Of a stretch of 64,000 nucleotides of DNA, positions 27,067 through 35,769 are shown piece after piece. Below the pieces are notes generated by a model that was given only the letters and a program-made list of their open reading frames with translations, was not told the DNA's origin and ran no database searches. The position numbers and the translations under genes were made by a program. Source of the DNA: Variovorax sp. CF313 (GTDB taxonomy: Bacteria > Pseudomonadota > Gammaproteobacteria > Burkholderiales > Burkholderiaceae_C); NCBI RefSeq assembly GCF_000282635.1, contig NZ_AKIW01000166.1, positions 1 to 64,000 of the forward strand, given 5' to 3'. Every line of letters starts with the position of its first letter. The stretch's first letter is position 1.

Positions 27067-28333
27067 CGGAAACTCCTCGGTCGGGGCTCGTCCACACCGC
27101 GCGCTTGCCGCGGCGGCGTATCAGAGCATTGGGAAGGGCGATGACGGTGGTCGCCATCGTGATGATCCAGAAGGCGATCGGGTACCAGATCGTTCCGGCG
27201 AAATAGCGCATCAGGTCGCGGTCGTAGCGGCGGTCGATCCACAGGCTCAGCAGCATCTGCAGGATGCAGGTCATGGCCAGCAGCGTGCCTTGCCAGTGCG
27301 GCAGCAGCGCCGAATGCCAGGACGAGTTCGCCGGCAGCAGCGGCCGCACGAGGCCGATCACCAGCACCGCTGCCATGCAATAGGCCCACACCACGCTGGT
27401 CATGTACTCCAGGTAGATCGGCCACATCCGCCAGTGGCGCGGCCGCAGGATGCGCGAGGTGTAGCGCAGCATGGTCTGGATGCCGCCGACGGCCCAGCGC
27501 AGGCGCTGTTTCCAGAGGCCGCGCAAGGTCTCGGGCATCAGGATCCAGCACAGCGCGCGCGGCTGGAAGCGCAGCTTCCAGCCGCCGAGCTGGAGCTTCC
27601 AGCTCATGTCGATGTCCTCGGTGAGTACGTCGGGGCTCCAGAAGCCGACCTCGATCACGGCGCGGCGCCGGAACATGGCGAGCACGCCCGAGACGGTGAA
27701 GAGTGTGCCCACCAGCTGCTGCGAGCGCTTGATGAGCCCGATGATCGAAGAGAACTCGCCCACCTGCATGCGTCCGAGCAGCGTGGTGCGCGTACGGATG
27801 CGCGGATTGCCGGTGACCGCGCCGATGCGTTCGGAGCGCAGCATCGGCCGCAGCATCCATGCGATGGCGTCGACGTCCACCAGCGCATCGCCGTCGATGC
27901 CCAGGATGTATTCGCCGCGCGCGAGCTGGCAGGCGGTGTTGAGCCCGACCGCCTTGCCCTGGTTGCTGGCGTTGTGGATCACGCGCAGGCGGCTGTATTC
28001 CTGCGTCATCTGGTCGAGCAGCTCGCCGGTGCCGTCGGTGCTGCCGTCGTTCACGGCGATGACCTCGTAGTGCGGGTAGCGCGTGCGCATCAGCTGTTCG
28101 ATCACCTCGCGCAGGTGCGGCGCTTCGTTGAAGCAGGGCACCACCACTGTGACCAGCGGGTGCGAGGGCAGCGAGTCGAGCGGATTGGCGTCGGCGTCGC
28201 GCCTGCGCTCGAACACCCATGCATGCGAGAGGCCGCCCGCCATCCACACGTAGGCCATGAAGAAGGGGTAGTAGAAGACGAAGCCGAACAGCAGCGTGGG
28301 CAACGAGTGCGCGAGGATCTGGACGGTGGTCAT
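27056..28333 (-). CDS. pgaC: Poly-beta-1,6-N-acetylglucosamine synthase PgaC
   Basis: Inner-membrane family 2 glycosyltransferase that polymerises UDP-GlcNAc into poly-beta-1,6-GlcNAc, the biofilm adhesin. N-terminal helices lead to the GT-A domain, VTVVVPCFNEAPHLREV, with the D-x-D motif (GIDGDALV), the catalytic EDID motif and the Q-x-x-R-W motif (KQRLRWAVGG), followed by C-terminal helices. Its 425 residues match PgaC/IcaA. ATG at 28333 overlaps the TGA of pgaB (ATGA), and its end overlaps the start of pgaD, so the operon is translationally coupled. Confidence 0.93.
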   Translation of the reverse strand: MTTVQILAHSLPTLLFGFVFYYPFFMAYVWMAGGLSHAWVFERRRDADANPLDSLPSHPLVTVVVPCFNEAPHLREVIEQLMRTRYPHYEVIAVNDGSTDGTGELLDQMTQEYSRLRVIHNASNQGKAVGLNTACQLARGEYILGIDGDALVDVDAIAWMLRPMLRSERIGAVTGNPRIRTRTTLLGRMQVGEFSSIIGLIKRSQQLVGTLFTVSGVLAMFRRRAVIEVGFWSPDVLTEDIDMSWKLQLGGWKLRFQPRALCWILMPETLRGLWKQRLRWAVGGIQTMLRYTSRILRPRHWRMWPIYLEYMTSVVWAYCMAAVLVIGLVRPLLPANSSWHSALLPHWQGTLLAMTCILQMLLSLWIDRRYDRDLMRYFAGTIWYPIAFWIITMATTVIALPNALIRRRGKRAVWTSPDRGVSDAP

Positions 28334-30390
28334 GGCGCGGGCTGTGCAGGGGTCGTCGCGGCGGCCGGGGCACGCAGCGCGCGCGGCAGCAGCGTGCGCA
28401 CCGAGATCGCGCGGCGCACGGTTTCCAGCGAGGGTTGGTCGTTCAGGAAGTCGTCGGGGTAGTAGCCCAGGTGGCGCACGCCGGCGCGCTGCAGCAGCGT
28501 CCATTGGCGGGTGAGCTCGGCGTCGGGCACGGGCTTGCCGGTGTGCCAGTCGCGCGCCTGCAGTTCGAACACGGTGCCGTCGAGGCCGCGCGGCGTGCCG
28601 GCCGCGCGTTGCGCGAGCCGCGAGAGCCAGGCATCGCTGTCGGCGTCGGTTCGGGCCTCGCGCTCCATGCGCGGCATCGCCATGAGCCCGACGTAGTCGT
28701 AGGCCGCGAGCGAGGCCTCGTAGTTCTGCGCGAACCATTGCTCGGCCTGGGGGTCGAGAACCGGCCGTGCATAAAGGTTGCGCGCGGTTTCCAGCGCGGG
28801 CCGCCAGGCGCCCACGCGCGCGGCCAGTTCGTGCGTGAAGTCGATCAGGTAGCGCGTCTTGGCGGCGGTCCAGCGCGCCGTCAGTTCCGGCTTCGCGCGG
28901 ATCGCGGCCACGTCGGCCGGCAGGCCCCAGCGGGCGTAGGTGGCGAGGGCGGCGGGGCTCGCATCCTCGTCGTCGGACAGCGTCGCGTCGTCGTGGAACA
29001 GCAGGCCGCCGAAGAAGGCGTGGCGGCCGAGGTCTTCGTAGATGTCGCCGACCAGCGCGCGCACCGCGGGGTCGAAGGGCGTGAGCCGGTGGTAGCGGCC
29101 GGCCGGCATCGCGCCGCCCTGCGCCATCACCGTGTGGGTGGCGAGCGGATTCGAGGCCGGCAGGCGGAAGGCCGTCACCGGCATCCATGCATAGACCTTC
29201 ACGCCGGCGCGGCTGCGCAGCTGCCAGGCCGCGCGGCTGAACAGGTCGGCGCGCATCGGCAGGTGCCGGTTGGGAAAGTACAGCGCGTCGGCCACGCCGT
29301 CGCCGTCGGGGTCGGCGTAGGCCTGCAGGAACACCGAGCGCGGGCGCACGGCGGCCACGCGGTCGATCAGCTTCGAGAGGTTGCGCTCCTGCTGGGCCGG
29401 GTCGGGGTCGTACACGTAGTCGAGGTCCACGTGCATCACGCGGTTGACGGGCCAGACCTCGCCGCCTGCGGGGCTGCGCAGCAGCCGGGCGTATTCGGGC
29501 GCCTCGTTGTCGTACTCCGCAAGCGCGCGGCGGACGCGCGCGAGCGGAACCGTCGGCGTGTTCGAGCCGTCGTCCAGCGTGAGGGTGATGGGCATGCCCG
29601 CGCGCTCGGAGGCTTTGAGCGCTGCCGCGTTGTAGGCGCCATAGGGCCACACCATCGAGCGCACCTTCGCGCCGGTGCGCTTTTCGATGAGTTCGCGGCT
29701 GCGGCGCAGGTCGGACTCGATGCGCTGCGTGTAGGCGGCATCGTCCTCGTAGCGCCCGGTCTTGGGGTCGTAGCGGTGCGTGGCAGCGGCCGGCAGCATG
29801 TTGCCCTGCGGGTTGGCGAGGATGCCGGTGTGCATGGCGTCGCTGTGGCTCGCGAATTCGACGAGGCCCGAGCGGGCCATCTCGGCGGCCTCGCTCCACA
29901 GCAGGAAGTTCTCGCGCGGCGCGGGCTTGTCGCCCCAGTGCACCGGTTGACCCTCGGGCACCTCGAGCCAGCTCGTCACCAGCGCGAACAGCGCCGGGTA
30001 GTTGTAGCGCTTGAGCAGCGGGAACACCTTGGTGTAGGCGCTGCGATAGCCGTCGTCGAAGGTCAGCAGCACGGGCTTGGGCGGCAGCGGCTTGCCGCCG
30101 GCGCGCGCATCGACGATCTGCTGCAGGCTCACCGGGTGGTGGCCGTTGTACTGCAGCCAGGCCAAGGTCTCGGCGAAGGTGCGCTCGTCCACCGCGGTCG
30201 CCTCGGGCGAGGTTTCGAAGCTCGCGCGCACGTTGGCGCGCACGTCGTGGAAGGCGATCACGCGAAAGCTCACGCCGTCGTCGGGGTCGGCGCTCGGCAG
30301 GGGCTGCGCAAGGGCCGGCAGCGAAAGCGCCAGCAGCAGCCACGCAAGGACCGCGCGCAGGAAGGTGAAAGGGTTGTTCGTCGTTCGCAT
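28330..30390 (-). CDS. pgaB: Poly-beta-1,6-GlcNAc N-deacetylase PgaB
   Basis: Periplasmic two-domain enzyme that partially deacetylates the polymer before export. Residues 1-28 are a signal peptide. The N-terminal carbohydrate esterase 4 domain has the H-D pair in AFHDV, the TFDDGY motif that provides the metal aspartates, and VEFASHSDAMH with the metal-binding histidines. The C-terminal hydrolase-like domain has VMHVDLDYVYDPDPAQ and FFGGLLFHDDATL. The mature N terminus has no lipobox cysteine (ALAQPLPSAD), unlike E. coli PgaB, a lipoprotein. Length is 686 residues. Its ATG overlaps the TGA of pgaA by one base, and it overlaps pgaC by four. Confidence 0.92.
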   Translation of the reverse strand: MRTTNNPFTFLRAVLAWLLLALSLPALAQPLPSADPDDGVSFRVIAFHDVRANVRASFETSPEATAVDERTFAETLAWLQYNGHHPVSLQQIVDARAGGKPLPPKPVLLTFDDGYRSAYTKVFPLLKRYNYPALFALVTSWLEVPEGQPVHWGDKPAPRENFLLWSEAAEMARSGLVEFASHSDAMHTGILANPQGNMLPAAATHRYDPKTGRYEDDAAYTQRIESDLRRSRELIEKRTGAKVRSMVWPYGAYNAAALKASERAGMPITLTLDDGSNTPTVPLARVRRALAEYDNEAPEYARLLRSPAGGEVWPVNRVMHVDLDYVYDPDPAQQERNLSKLIDRVAAVRPRSVFLQAYADPDGDGVADALYFPNRHLPMRADLFSRAAWQLRSRAGVKVYAWMPVTAFRLPASNPLATHTVMAQGGAMPAGRYHRLTPFDPAVRALVGDIYEDLGRHAFFGGLLFHDDATLSDDEDASPAALATYARWGLPADVAAIRAKPELTARWTAAKTRYLIDFTHELAARVGAWRPALETARNLYARPVLDPQAEQWFAQNYEASLAAYDYVGLMAMPRMEREARTDADSDAWLSRLAQRAAGTPRGLDGTVFELQARDWHTGKPVPDAELTRQWTLLQRAGVRHLGYYPDDFLNDQPSLETVRRAISVRTLLPRALRAPAAATTPAQPAP

Positions 30391-33020
30391 CACTGCAGGG
30401 GCATCGAGAGGTTCAGGAAAACGCCGCGCTGTAGTTCGCGCACGCCGTCGTAGGGGTGGCTGGCAATGCGCAGGCCGTAGCGCAGCGCGAGCTTGGAACC
30501 GAGGTTCCAGCGGTGCTCGTAGCGCAGGCTCCACGTCGGGCCGCTGCCGAAGCCCGCCTGCCGATAGGTGCCCCCGCCGAGTTCGACGACGTGGAAGAAC
30601 TGTCGGTCGTCGCGCTTCCAGCCAAGCCACTGCGCGCGTGCCGAGAGCTGCGCGCTGCCGTCGCTCGACGGGTTGAAGTAGGGCGCGGTGTCGATGTCGC
30701 GGCCGCGGCTCGCGTCGGCGCCGAGCGTCGTTTCGAGCTGGAACGCCGGCGTGCTCACCCAGCGTTCGCGCCAGCCGAGGCCGAGACCGCTGCGCAGGTT
30801 GCCGTCGCTGAAGTCGAGCTGCTGCCACTTCAGGTCGAAGCGGCGCGATTCGTTCACCACGTAGCCCACGCTCGCGCCGGCCTCGTGCGCGCCGATGCCG
30901 GCCGCGCGCGCTTTCCACGGCAGTTCCCTGCTGTCGCCGTCGTAGGTGGCCGACAGCCGCCAGGCGTCGCTTGCGCGGTAGTCGAGCCGGCCAGCCGCGC
31001 TGTTGCGGTAGGGGCCGCCGTTCGCATGCTGCAGCACGCCTTCGGCCAGCCAGCGGCCGCGCTGCCAGCCCAGGCCGAGGCCGCCGCGCGCCCAGTTCGC
31101 GCTGCCGAGGTCGGTGGTTCCGCGGCCCAGCGACTGGTCGTAGAACACGCGCCACTGGTCGTCGATGAGGCCCGAGGCGAGCCGGCTGTCGATGCGCCAT
31201 TCGCGGTTGGCGATGGCCGCGCCGCCGGAGGAGGCTCCGGCGTCCACGTCGAGCCGTGGGCCGACCTGGGTGAGCCGCCTGCGTTCCATGTCGCGCACCT
31301 GCTTCGAGTCGGGCAGGTCGGCGGCGAGCGATTCCGCGCGGCGGCGGGCTTCGCCGAATTCACCGGCATCGAGCAGCGCCTCGACATGGCCGGTGCGTGC
31401 GCCGACGTCGTAGGGCGCGTCGGTCGCCAGCGCCTCGAAGCGTGCGAGCGCGGCTTCGGGGTGCTCGCGCAGCCGCTCGGTGAGGGCGGCGCCAGAGGCG
31501 TAGCCGGCGTTGAACGGCGCTTCGCGCGCCAGGGCCGCGAAGCTTTGCTGCGCGAGCGCCGGCCGGTCGGTGTAGAGCTGCATCAGCCCGCGCATGCCGC
31601 TCACCTCGGTGTACTCGCCGTTGGGGCGGCCGGCTTCCGGCGCGAGGTGCAGCAGGGCCGGCGTGGCGGCTTCGAGCCGCTGCAGCAGTGCCTCGGCATC
31701 GCTGAAGCGGCCGACGTCTTGATAGGCGTAGACCAGCCCCAGGTGGATGTCGTTGGGCATGGGCAGGTCGGCGCCGCCGCGGGCGATGGCCGTCTCGTAG
31801 ATCGGCACGGCCTCGGCCGAGCGGCGCTCCTGTGCGAGCGCGCGCGCCGCGGCGCCGAGCCCGTAGGGCGGCAGTTCCGTGCCTGTGGCGCGCACTGTGT
31901 CGTAGAGCGCGACGGCGTCGGCCGGGCGGCCGCGTTCGACCAGCGCGAGCAGGCGATCGGACAGCAGCCGCGCGCGCACGGTGCGCCATGCGCCGGCGTC
32001 TTCGGGCGCGGCTTTCGAGGCCGCGGCATCGGCTCGTGCCAAGGCGGCTTCCTGGTCGCCGAGCACGCGATCGAGTGCAGTGACGCGCTCCGCGCCAATG
32101 CGCTGGTCGCGCGCCTGGATCGCCCATCGCAGCCGCTGCGCCAGCGCCTCCTGCTGCAGGGTGGAAAGCGCCAGCGGCGAAAAGCTGCCCGGCGCGGCGC
32201 GCTCCGCTGCCTCGGCGTTGTCGAAGGCGCTCGATGCGGCGCCGCTGCTCGCGAGCAGGAAGTCGGCCTCGCGCCGGATGTCGCCGCGCCCGGGCCGCAG
32301 TGCGCCGGCCTCGGTATAGGCGGCGAGCGCCTGCAGCGGATCTTTTTCGGCGCGCGCCAGGGCGGCGCGCAGCTCCAGCAGCGCGACGCGGTCTTCGACC
32401 TGCGTGGGCGCCGGCTGCGACAGCGCGCGGTACAGCGCCTGCGCGCCCGCGACGTCGCCGCTGTCGAGGCGCCAGTAGGCCTCGTGGATGCGCGCCTCGC
32501 GCGCCCCGGGCTGATGCGCGCGCCAGAGGCCGATGGCCTCACCCTGCAGGGCAAGGTCATGCGTGCGCCGCGCGGCCAGTGCGAGCGGGCCCAGGGCGTA
32601 GTCGCTCAGTTTCGACGGCTTGGCCTGGCGGCCCAGCGCGGCGGCTTCGGCAAAACGGCCGTCGGCGGAGGCGATCGCGATCGCATCGGAGGCCACTCGC
32701 TGGCGGGCTGCGCCGTCGATCGGCGCGGCGAGCCAGTCCTTCAATTGCTGCAGCGCCTGGGCCGCGGTGATGCGGCCTTCGCGGCGCGCGACGATCAGCG
32801 CATCGTGCCGCTGGGCGTCGTAGGCTGATGCACTCCGGTCGACCGCGGGTGCCGCGGTGACCGACGGTCCTGCGAATGCCCCGGACGCGCCGAAGGCCAG
32901 CATGCAGACGAGGGACGGAAATTCTCGTGCCGCCTGCGCGAGATGGCGAGGCAACGATCGGGCGGACGCCGATTTGCGTCCGTCCGTGACCGTGCCTCCA
33001 GTTTTTTTCTGGATGAACAC
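30390..33020 (-). CDS. pgaA: Poly-beta-1,6-GlcNAc export porin PgaA
   Basis: Outer-membrane protein of 876 residues that exports the polymer. An atypically long basic N terminus precedes a hydrophobic signal (LVCMLAFGASGAFAG). The periplasmic part, about residues 60-560, is a superhelix of alpha-alpha hairpins of TPR type (GRITAAQALQQLKDWL, GRFAEAAALGRQ, YQDVGRFSDAEALLQRLE). From about residue 580 a 16-stranded barrel is seen as alternating aromatic and polar residues. It ends LNLSMPLQ with a C-terminal glutamine. The GTG at 33020 follows a GGGAG site. It heads the pgaABCD operon, whose promoter must lie in the 254-base gap before the divergent creatininase gene. Confidence 0.9.
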   Translation of the reverse strand: MFIQKKTGGTVTDGRKSASARSLPRHLAQAAREFPSLVCMLAFGASGAFAGPSVTAAPAVDRSASAYDAQRHDALIVARREGRITAAQALQQLKDWLAAPIDGAARQRVASDAIAIASADGRFAEAAALGRQAKPSKLSDYALGPLALAARRTHDLALQGEAIGLWRAHQPGAREARIHEAYWRLDSGDVAGAQALYRALSQPAPTQVEDRVALLELRAALARAEKDPLQALAAYTEAGALRPGRGDIRREADFLLASSGAASSAFDNAEAAERAAPGSFSPLALSTLQQEALAQRLRWAIQARDQRIGAERVTALDRVLGDQEAALARADAAASKAAPEDAGAWRTVRARLLSDRLLALVERGRPADAVALYDTVRATGTELPPYGLGAAARALAQERRSAEAVPIYETAIARGGADLPMPNDIHLGLVYAYQDVGRFSDAEALLQRLEAATPALLHLAPEAGRPNGEYTEVSGMRGLMQLYTDRPALAQQSFAALAREAPFNAGYASGAALTERLREHPEAALARFEALATDAPYDVGARTGHVEALLDAGEFGEARRRAESLAADLPDSKQVRDMERRRLTQVGPRLDVDAGASSGGAAIANREWRIDSRLASGLIDDQWRVFYDQSLGRGTTDLGSANWARGGLGLGWQRGRWLAEGVLQHANGGPYRNSAAGRLDYRASDAWRLSATYDGDSRELPWKARAAGIGAHEAGASVGYVVNESRRFDLKWQQLDFSDGNLRSGLGLGWRERWVSTPAFQLETTLGADASRGRDIDTAPYFNPSSDGSAQLSARAQWLGWKRDDRQFFHVVELGGGTYRQAGFGSGPTWSLRYEHRWNLGSKLALRYGLRIASHPYDGVRELQRGVFLNLSMPLQ

Positions 33021-33073
33021 TCTGCTCCCTTGGAACCACAGCTTTCACGACTAGAGATGCCGCCGCGAAAGCC

Positions 33074-33104
33074 GAACCACCGATATGTGACAGGTCGGCG
33101 GTTC
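33074..33104 (-). promoter_or_regulatory. Inverted repeat in the pgaA leader
   Basis: GAACCACCGA and TCGGCGGTTC, separated by 11 bases, form a 10-pair stem with one mismatch. It lies 54-84 bases upstream of the pgaA GTG start. It could be an operator or a leader hairpin controlling the pga operon; nothing in the sequence decides between the two. Confidence 0.4.
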
Positions 33105-33274
33105 TAGAAAATCAAATCAAGAATCACTCTAGACATAACTGTTAACTAACGCAAACCAAAGTGCCACGAACTGGTTGTATGTGTGAATAGCTTGGCGTTT
33201 TTGGCGTCCGCGTCGACCGCCTTGTCCGGACCGAAGCTTTCGAGGCCGGCTCGCCACCAGCCTAAGATTGCGTG

Positions 33275-34105
33275 ATGAATGCTCCTTCGGCCCCTCCGTT
33301 GCCCCGTTTCTGGTCCCAGCTCACCACGCGCGATTTCGCGTCGCTCGATGCGGCGACCACCGTCGCGGTGCTGCCGCTGGGCGCGACCGAGCAGCACGGC
33401 CCGCACCTGCCGCTGGGCGTGGACACCGTGCTGGCCGACGGCATCGTCGCCGCCTCGCTGCCCCTGCTGCCGGCCGAACTGCCGGTGCTGTTCCTGCCGA
33501 CCCAGCAGATCGGCCTGAGCCCCGAGCACGCGCGCTTCGCGGGCACGCTCACGCTGTCGGCCGAAACGCTGATCCGCATGTGGAAGGAAATCGGCGCCGG
33601 CGTGGCGCGCGCCGGGGTGAAGAAGCTGGTGCTGTTCAACGCCCACGGCGGCCACGTGGGCCCGATGGACATCGTGGCGCGCGAGCTGCGCGCCGAGCAT
33701 GGGCTCATCGTCTACAGCGTGAGCTGGTTCAACCTGCCGCTGGGCGATGCGGGCGCGCAGTTCAGCGCGCAGGAGCACCGATTCGGCGTGCACGCGGGCG
33801 AGATCGAGACCTCGATGATGCTGGCGCTGTCGCCGCAGCTGGTTCGCATGGGCAAGGCACAGGATTTCGACTCCACCTCGCGCCAGCGCGCGGCCGACTA
33901 CGCGATCCTGGGCAACGGCAAGAGCGCCAAGCTGGGCTGGGCCATCGAGGACTACAACCCGCACGGCGCCGCCGGCAACGCGGCCGCCGCCACGGCGGCG
34001 CATGGGCAGGCGGTGGTGGACGAGGCAGCCCGGCAGCTGGCGCTGCTGCTGGAAGAGGTGTCGAGGCTGCCGCTGGACACGGCCAATACGGGGCTGCTGC
34101 CGTAG
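33275..34105 (+). CDS. Creatininase family amidohydrolase
   Basis: A 276-residue metal-dependent hydrolase. The metal site is shown by LGATEQHGPHLPLGVDT, with E39, H41 and D50, the segment NAHGGH at residues 122-127, and the later Glu in VHAGEIETS. This family includes creatinine amidohydrolase and mycofactocin and other maturation hydrolases. The true substrate here is unknown, as nothing in the neighbourhood suggests creatinine use. ATG at 33275 is preferred over a GTG three bases upstream. It is divergent from pgaA and followed by the T6SS island. Confidence 0.85.
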   Translation: MNAPSAPPLPRFWSQLTTRDFASLDAATTVAVLPLGATEQHGPHLPLGVDTVLADGIVAASLPLLPAELPVLFLPTQQIGLSPEHARFAGTLTLSAETLIRMWKEIGAGVARAGVKKLVLFNAHGGHVGPMDIVARELRAEHGLIVYSVSWFNLPLGDAGAQFSAQEHRFGVHAGEIETSMMLALSPQLVRMGKAQDFDSTSRQRAADYAILGNGKSAKLGWAIEDYNPHGAAGNAAAATAAHGQAVVDEAARQLALLLEEVSRLPLDTANTGLLP

Positions 34106-34334
34106 CCTGCCTTTTCCGCCGTGAGTTATTCAGGCTGCGCCGCAGCCAGGGATGGCTCGCCCATTGCAAATTCTCCTCGGGGCGGGGGCGACCAGATGGC
34201 CAATTGCCGACACAAATATCGGCGACCGACGGCACGACGATCGATCGAATGAAGGATTGACGCCGGGCCTCAGCAAAGCGTTGTGAATTGCAGCTTGAAC
34301 CGGCAATAGACCGCGCGAGATATCCCCTCCGAAG

Positions 34335-35462
34335 ATGTTCACATTCGAAATTGCTTTTCACCTCTATCGGCGCAAGCATGGCATTGTCAAGGCACTGGCG
34401 GACTATGCCGATCTGCAAGATGCGCCCATGCGGCACGCGCTCAAGCCCACCTCGTCAGAGCCGGTGATCTTGTGGCCGCCCGAGCCCACGGTCTTCGACT
34501 TCAACGAACACTTCCTGGAGCTGAGCAATCTGCGCAGCGGCGAAGCGCCGCGTTGGATAGCCTTGGTGATGCGGGCGTTGTTCGCACCGTTTTGCTTGAT
34601 CATGGGCGTGGGTGCGCTGTGGTTCTTGTGGAATATCGTGTTCGTCGGCGATTCGCGGATGCCCTTTCCGCCGACTTCCTTCGCGGAACTTGGACTGCTC
34701 CTTGGCGTGCTGGCGCTGGCAATATTCAGTGTGCCTATGACGGTCATGCTGTGGCGCGAGTTCGCAGGCCAGATATTCACCGCGCGCTGTGCGCGCTACC
34801 GCTTCAATCGGACTACTGGCAAGGTCTATGTGCTTCGGCCCGATCGATGGGGCGGCAATGCGATGCTCGACTGGTCGCGTGCACAAGCGCACGTTCATTG
34901 GGCGCCGCCTATCGAATCGGCGCAAAACCGACACCATGCTGCGTCGGTCGACGAAACGACTCAGGAACTCCACAAGCAGCTGAATGCATCGCGGCACTTT
35001 GGCTGGGAAGTGGATGGCAGCCTGGCCTACTTTGGACTGCTGGATCTGATCATGGGGCTTGGCGTACCACGCTATGACCTGTCCGATGAAGCGCGAAGGA
35101 AAAGACGCAGTGCAAGCAGCAATGGTTGCCTGCTGCTGTATTGGCCACCGCTGAATACCGCGGATCCGCAACGCCGTGGGGAGGACCTGATCTGGGTTGG
35201 GCCGAGCAATAGCGGCGAGCGCTTTTGGCGCTACCTGCAGACTTTCATGCAGCGGGGCATGGACGCCGTGCCCGCTCCCGAAGTCCCGAATGCATGGATA
35301 TGCAAGGGCCGCGATCCGGATCGGGTACTCAACTGGCTGGCGGAGTGCCTGTGCTATTGGCCGGTTTTTCCCTCGGAGTGGAAAAGCGACTCGGGCCAGG
35401 CACGACGCGAAAGCGGCATCGGGCCCGAGCAACCGCTGAGGTGGAGGGCCAAGTTGCCCTAG
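34335..35462 (+). CDS. Second putative T6SS immunity protein (DUF6708-like), plus-strand paralogue
   Basis: A 375-residue protein homologous to the minus-strand gene at 35770-36951. Shared segments include FDFNEHF-x-ELSN, ARYRFNRTT-x-KVY, LDWxRxQAHVxWAPP, LLLYWPPL, GED-x-x-WVGPS and RRESGIGPE-x-PLRW. A polar N terminus is followed by two transmembrane helices (about residues 75-100 and 118-140) and a large cytoplasmic domain. Relative to its paralogue it carries an extra segment of about 30 residues near residue 225 (YFGLLDLIMGLGVPRYDLSD). I recall this family as DUF6708, seen beside VasX-like effectors; immunity is inferred from context. It converges on the T6SS operon rather than lying in it, and base composition is more AT-rich than in the core genes. 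Confidence 0.65.
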   Translation: MFTFEIAFHLYRRKHGIVKALADYADLQDAPMRHALKPTSSEPVILWPPEPTVFDFNEHFLELSNLRSGEAPRWIALVMRALFAPFCLIMGVGALWFLWNIVFVGDSRMPFPPTSFAELGLLLGVLALAIFSVPMTVMLWREFAGQIFTARCARYRFNRTTGKVYVLRPDRWGGNAMLDWSRAQAHVHWAPPIESAQNRHHAASVDETTQELHKQLNASRHFGWEVDGSLAYFGLLDLIMGLGVPRYDLSDEARRKRRSASSNGCLLLYWPPLNTADPQRRGEDLIWVGPSNSGERFWRYLQTFMQRGMDAVPAPEVPNAWICKGRDPDRVLNWLAECLCYWPVFPSEWKSDSGQARRESGIGPEQPLRWRAKLP

Positions 35463-35769
35463 CTTCCGATTTCGTCGATCAGCGAGCAAAGTCGATGCAG
35501 CTTTTCGATGATCGAAACTGTGGTCGCGATCCTCTTGCAGCGCCGGAAGCTGGCGTTCCAGGCATCCACGAAGTGGCCGATGCGTTGCACGGTTGCTTGA
35601 AACCGGCGAACGAGTCACGCCGGTGTTCTTGTCTCTGATCAGCGAGGCGCAGCGCTCGATCTGGTGGGACCGGGAGCGTGTCTGTGAGGCCGGTCTGCGG
35701 TCATGCCTATGTCCATCGATGGCTCTTCAGGGCTCGTTTGCCGACGATGCAGCGGATGCCCGGCACAGT
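35463..35769. other. Intergenic region between the two putative immunity genes, with possible gene remnant
   Basis: There is no intact gene in these 307 bases. On the minus strand a 51-codon open segment encodes LVRRFQATVQRIGHFVDAWN followed by a further basic stretch ending LIDEIGS, and in another frame upstream a short coding-like stretch (HQIERCASLIRDKNT) is seen. This pattern suggests a frameshifted gene remnant, perhaps of a further island gene. No family is recognised and no terminator is evident. Confidence 0.3.

Noticed and set aside
33151..33166. Sigma-54-like TGGCAC...TTTGC sequence (minus strand) upstream of pgaA
   Set aside because: The GG to GC spacing is 11 rather than the required 10 bases.
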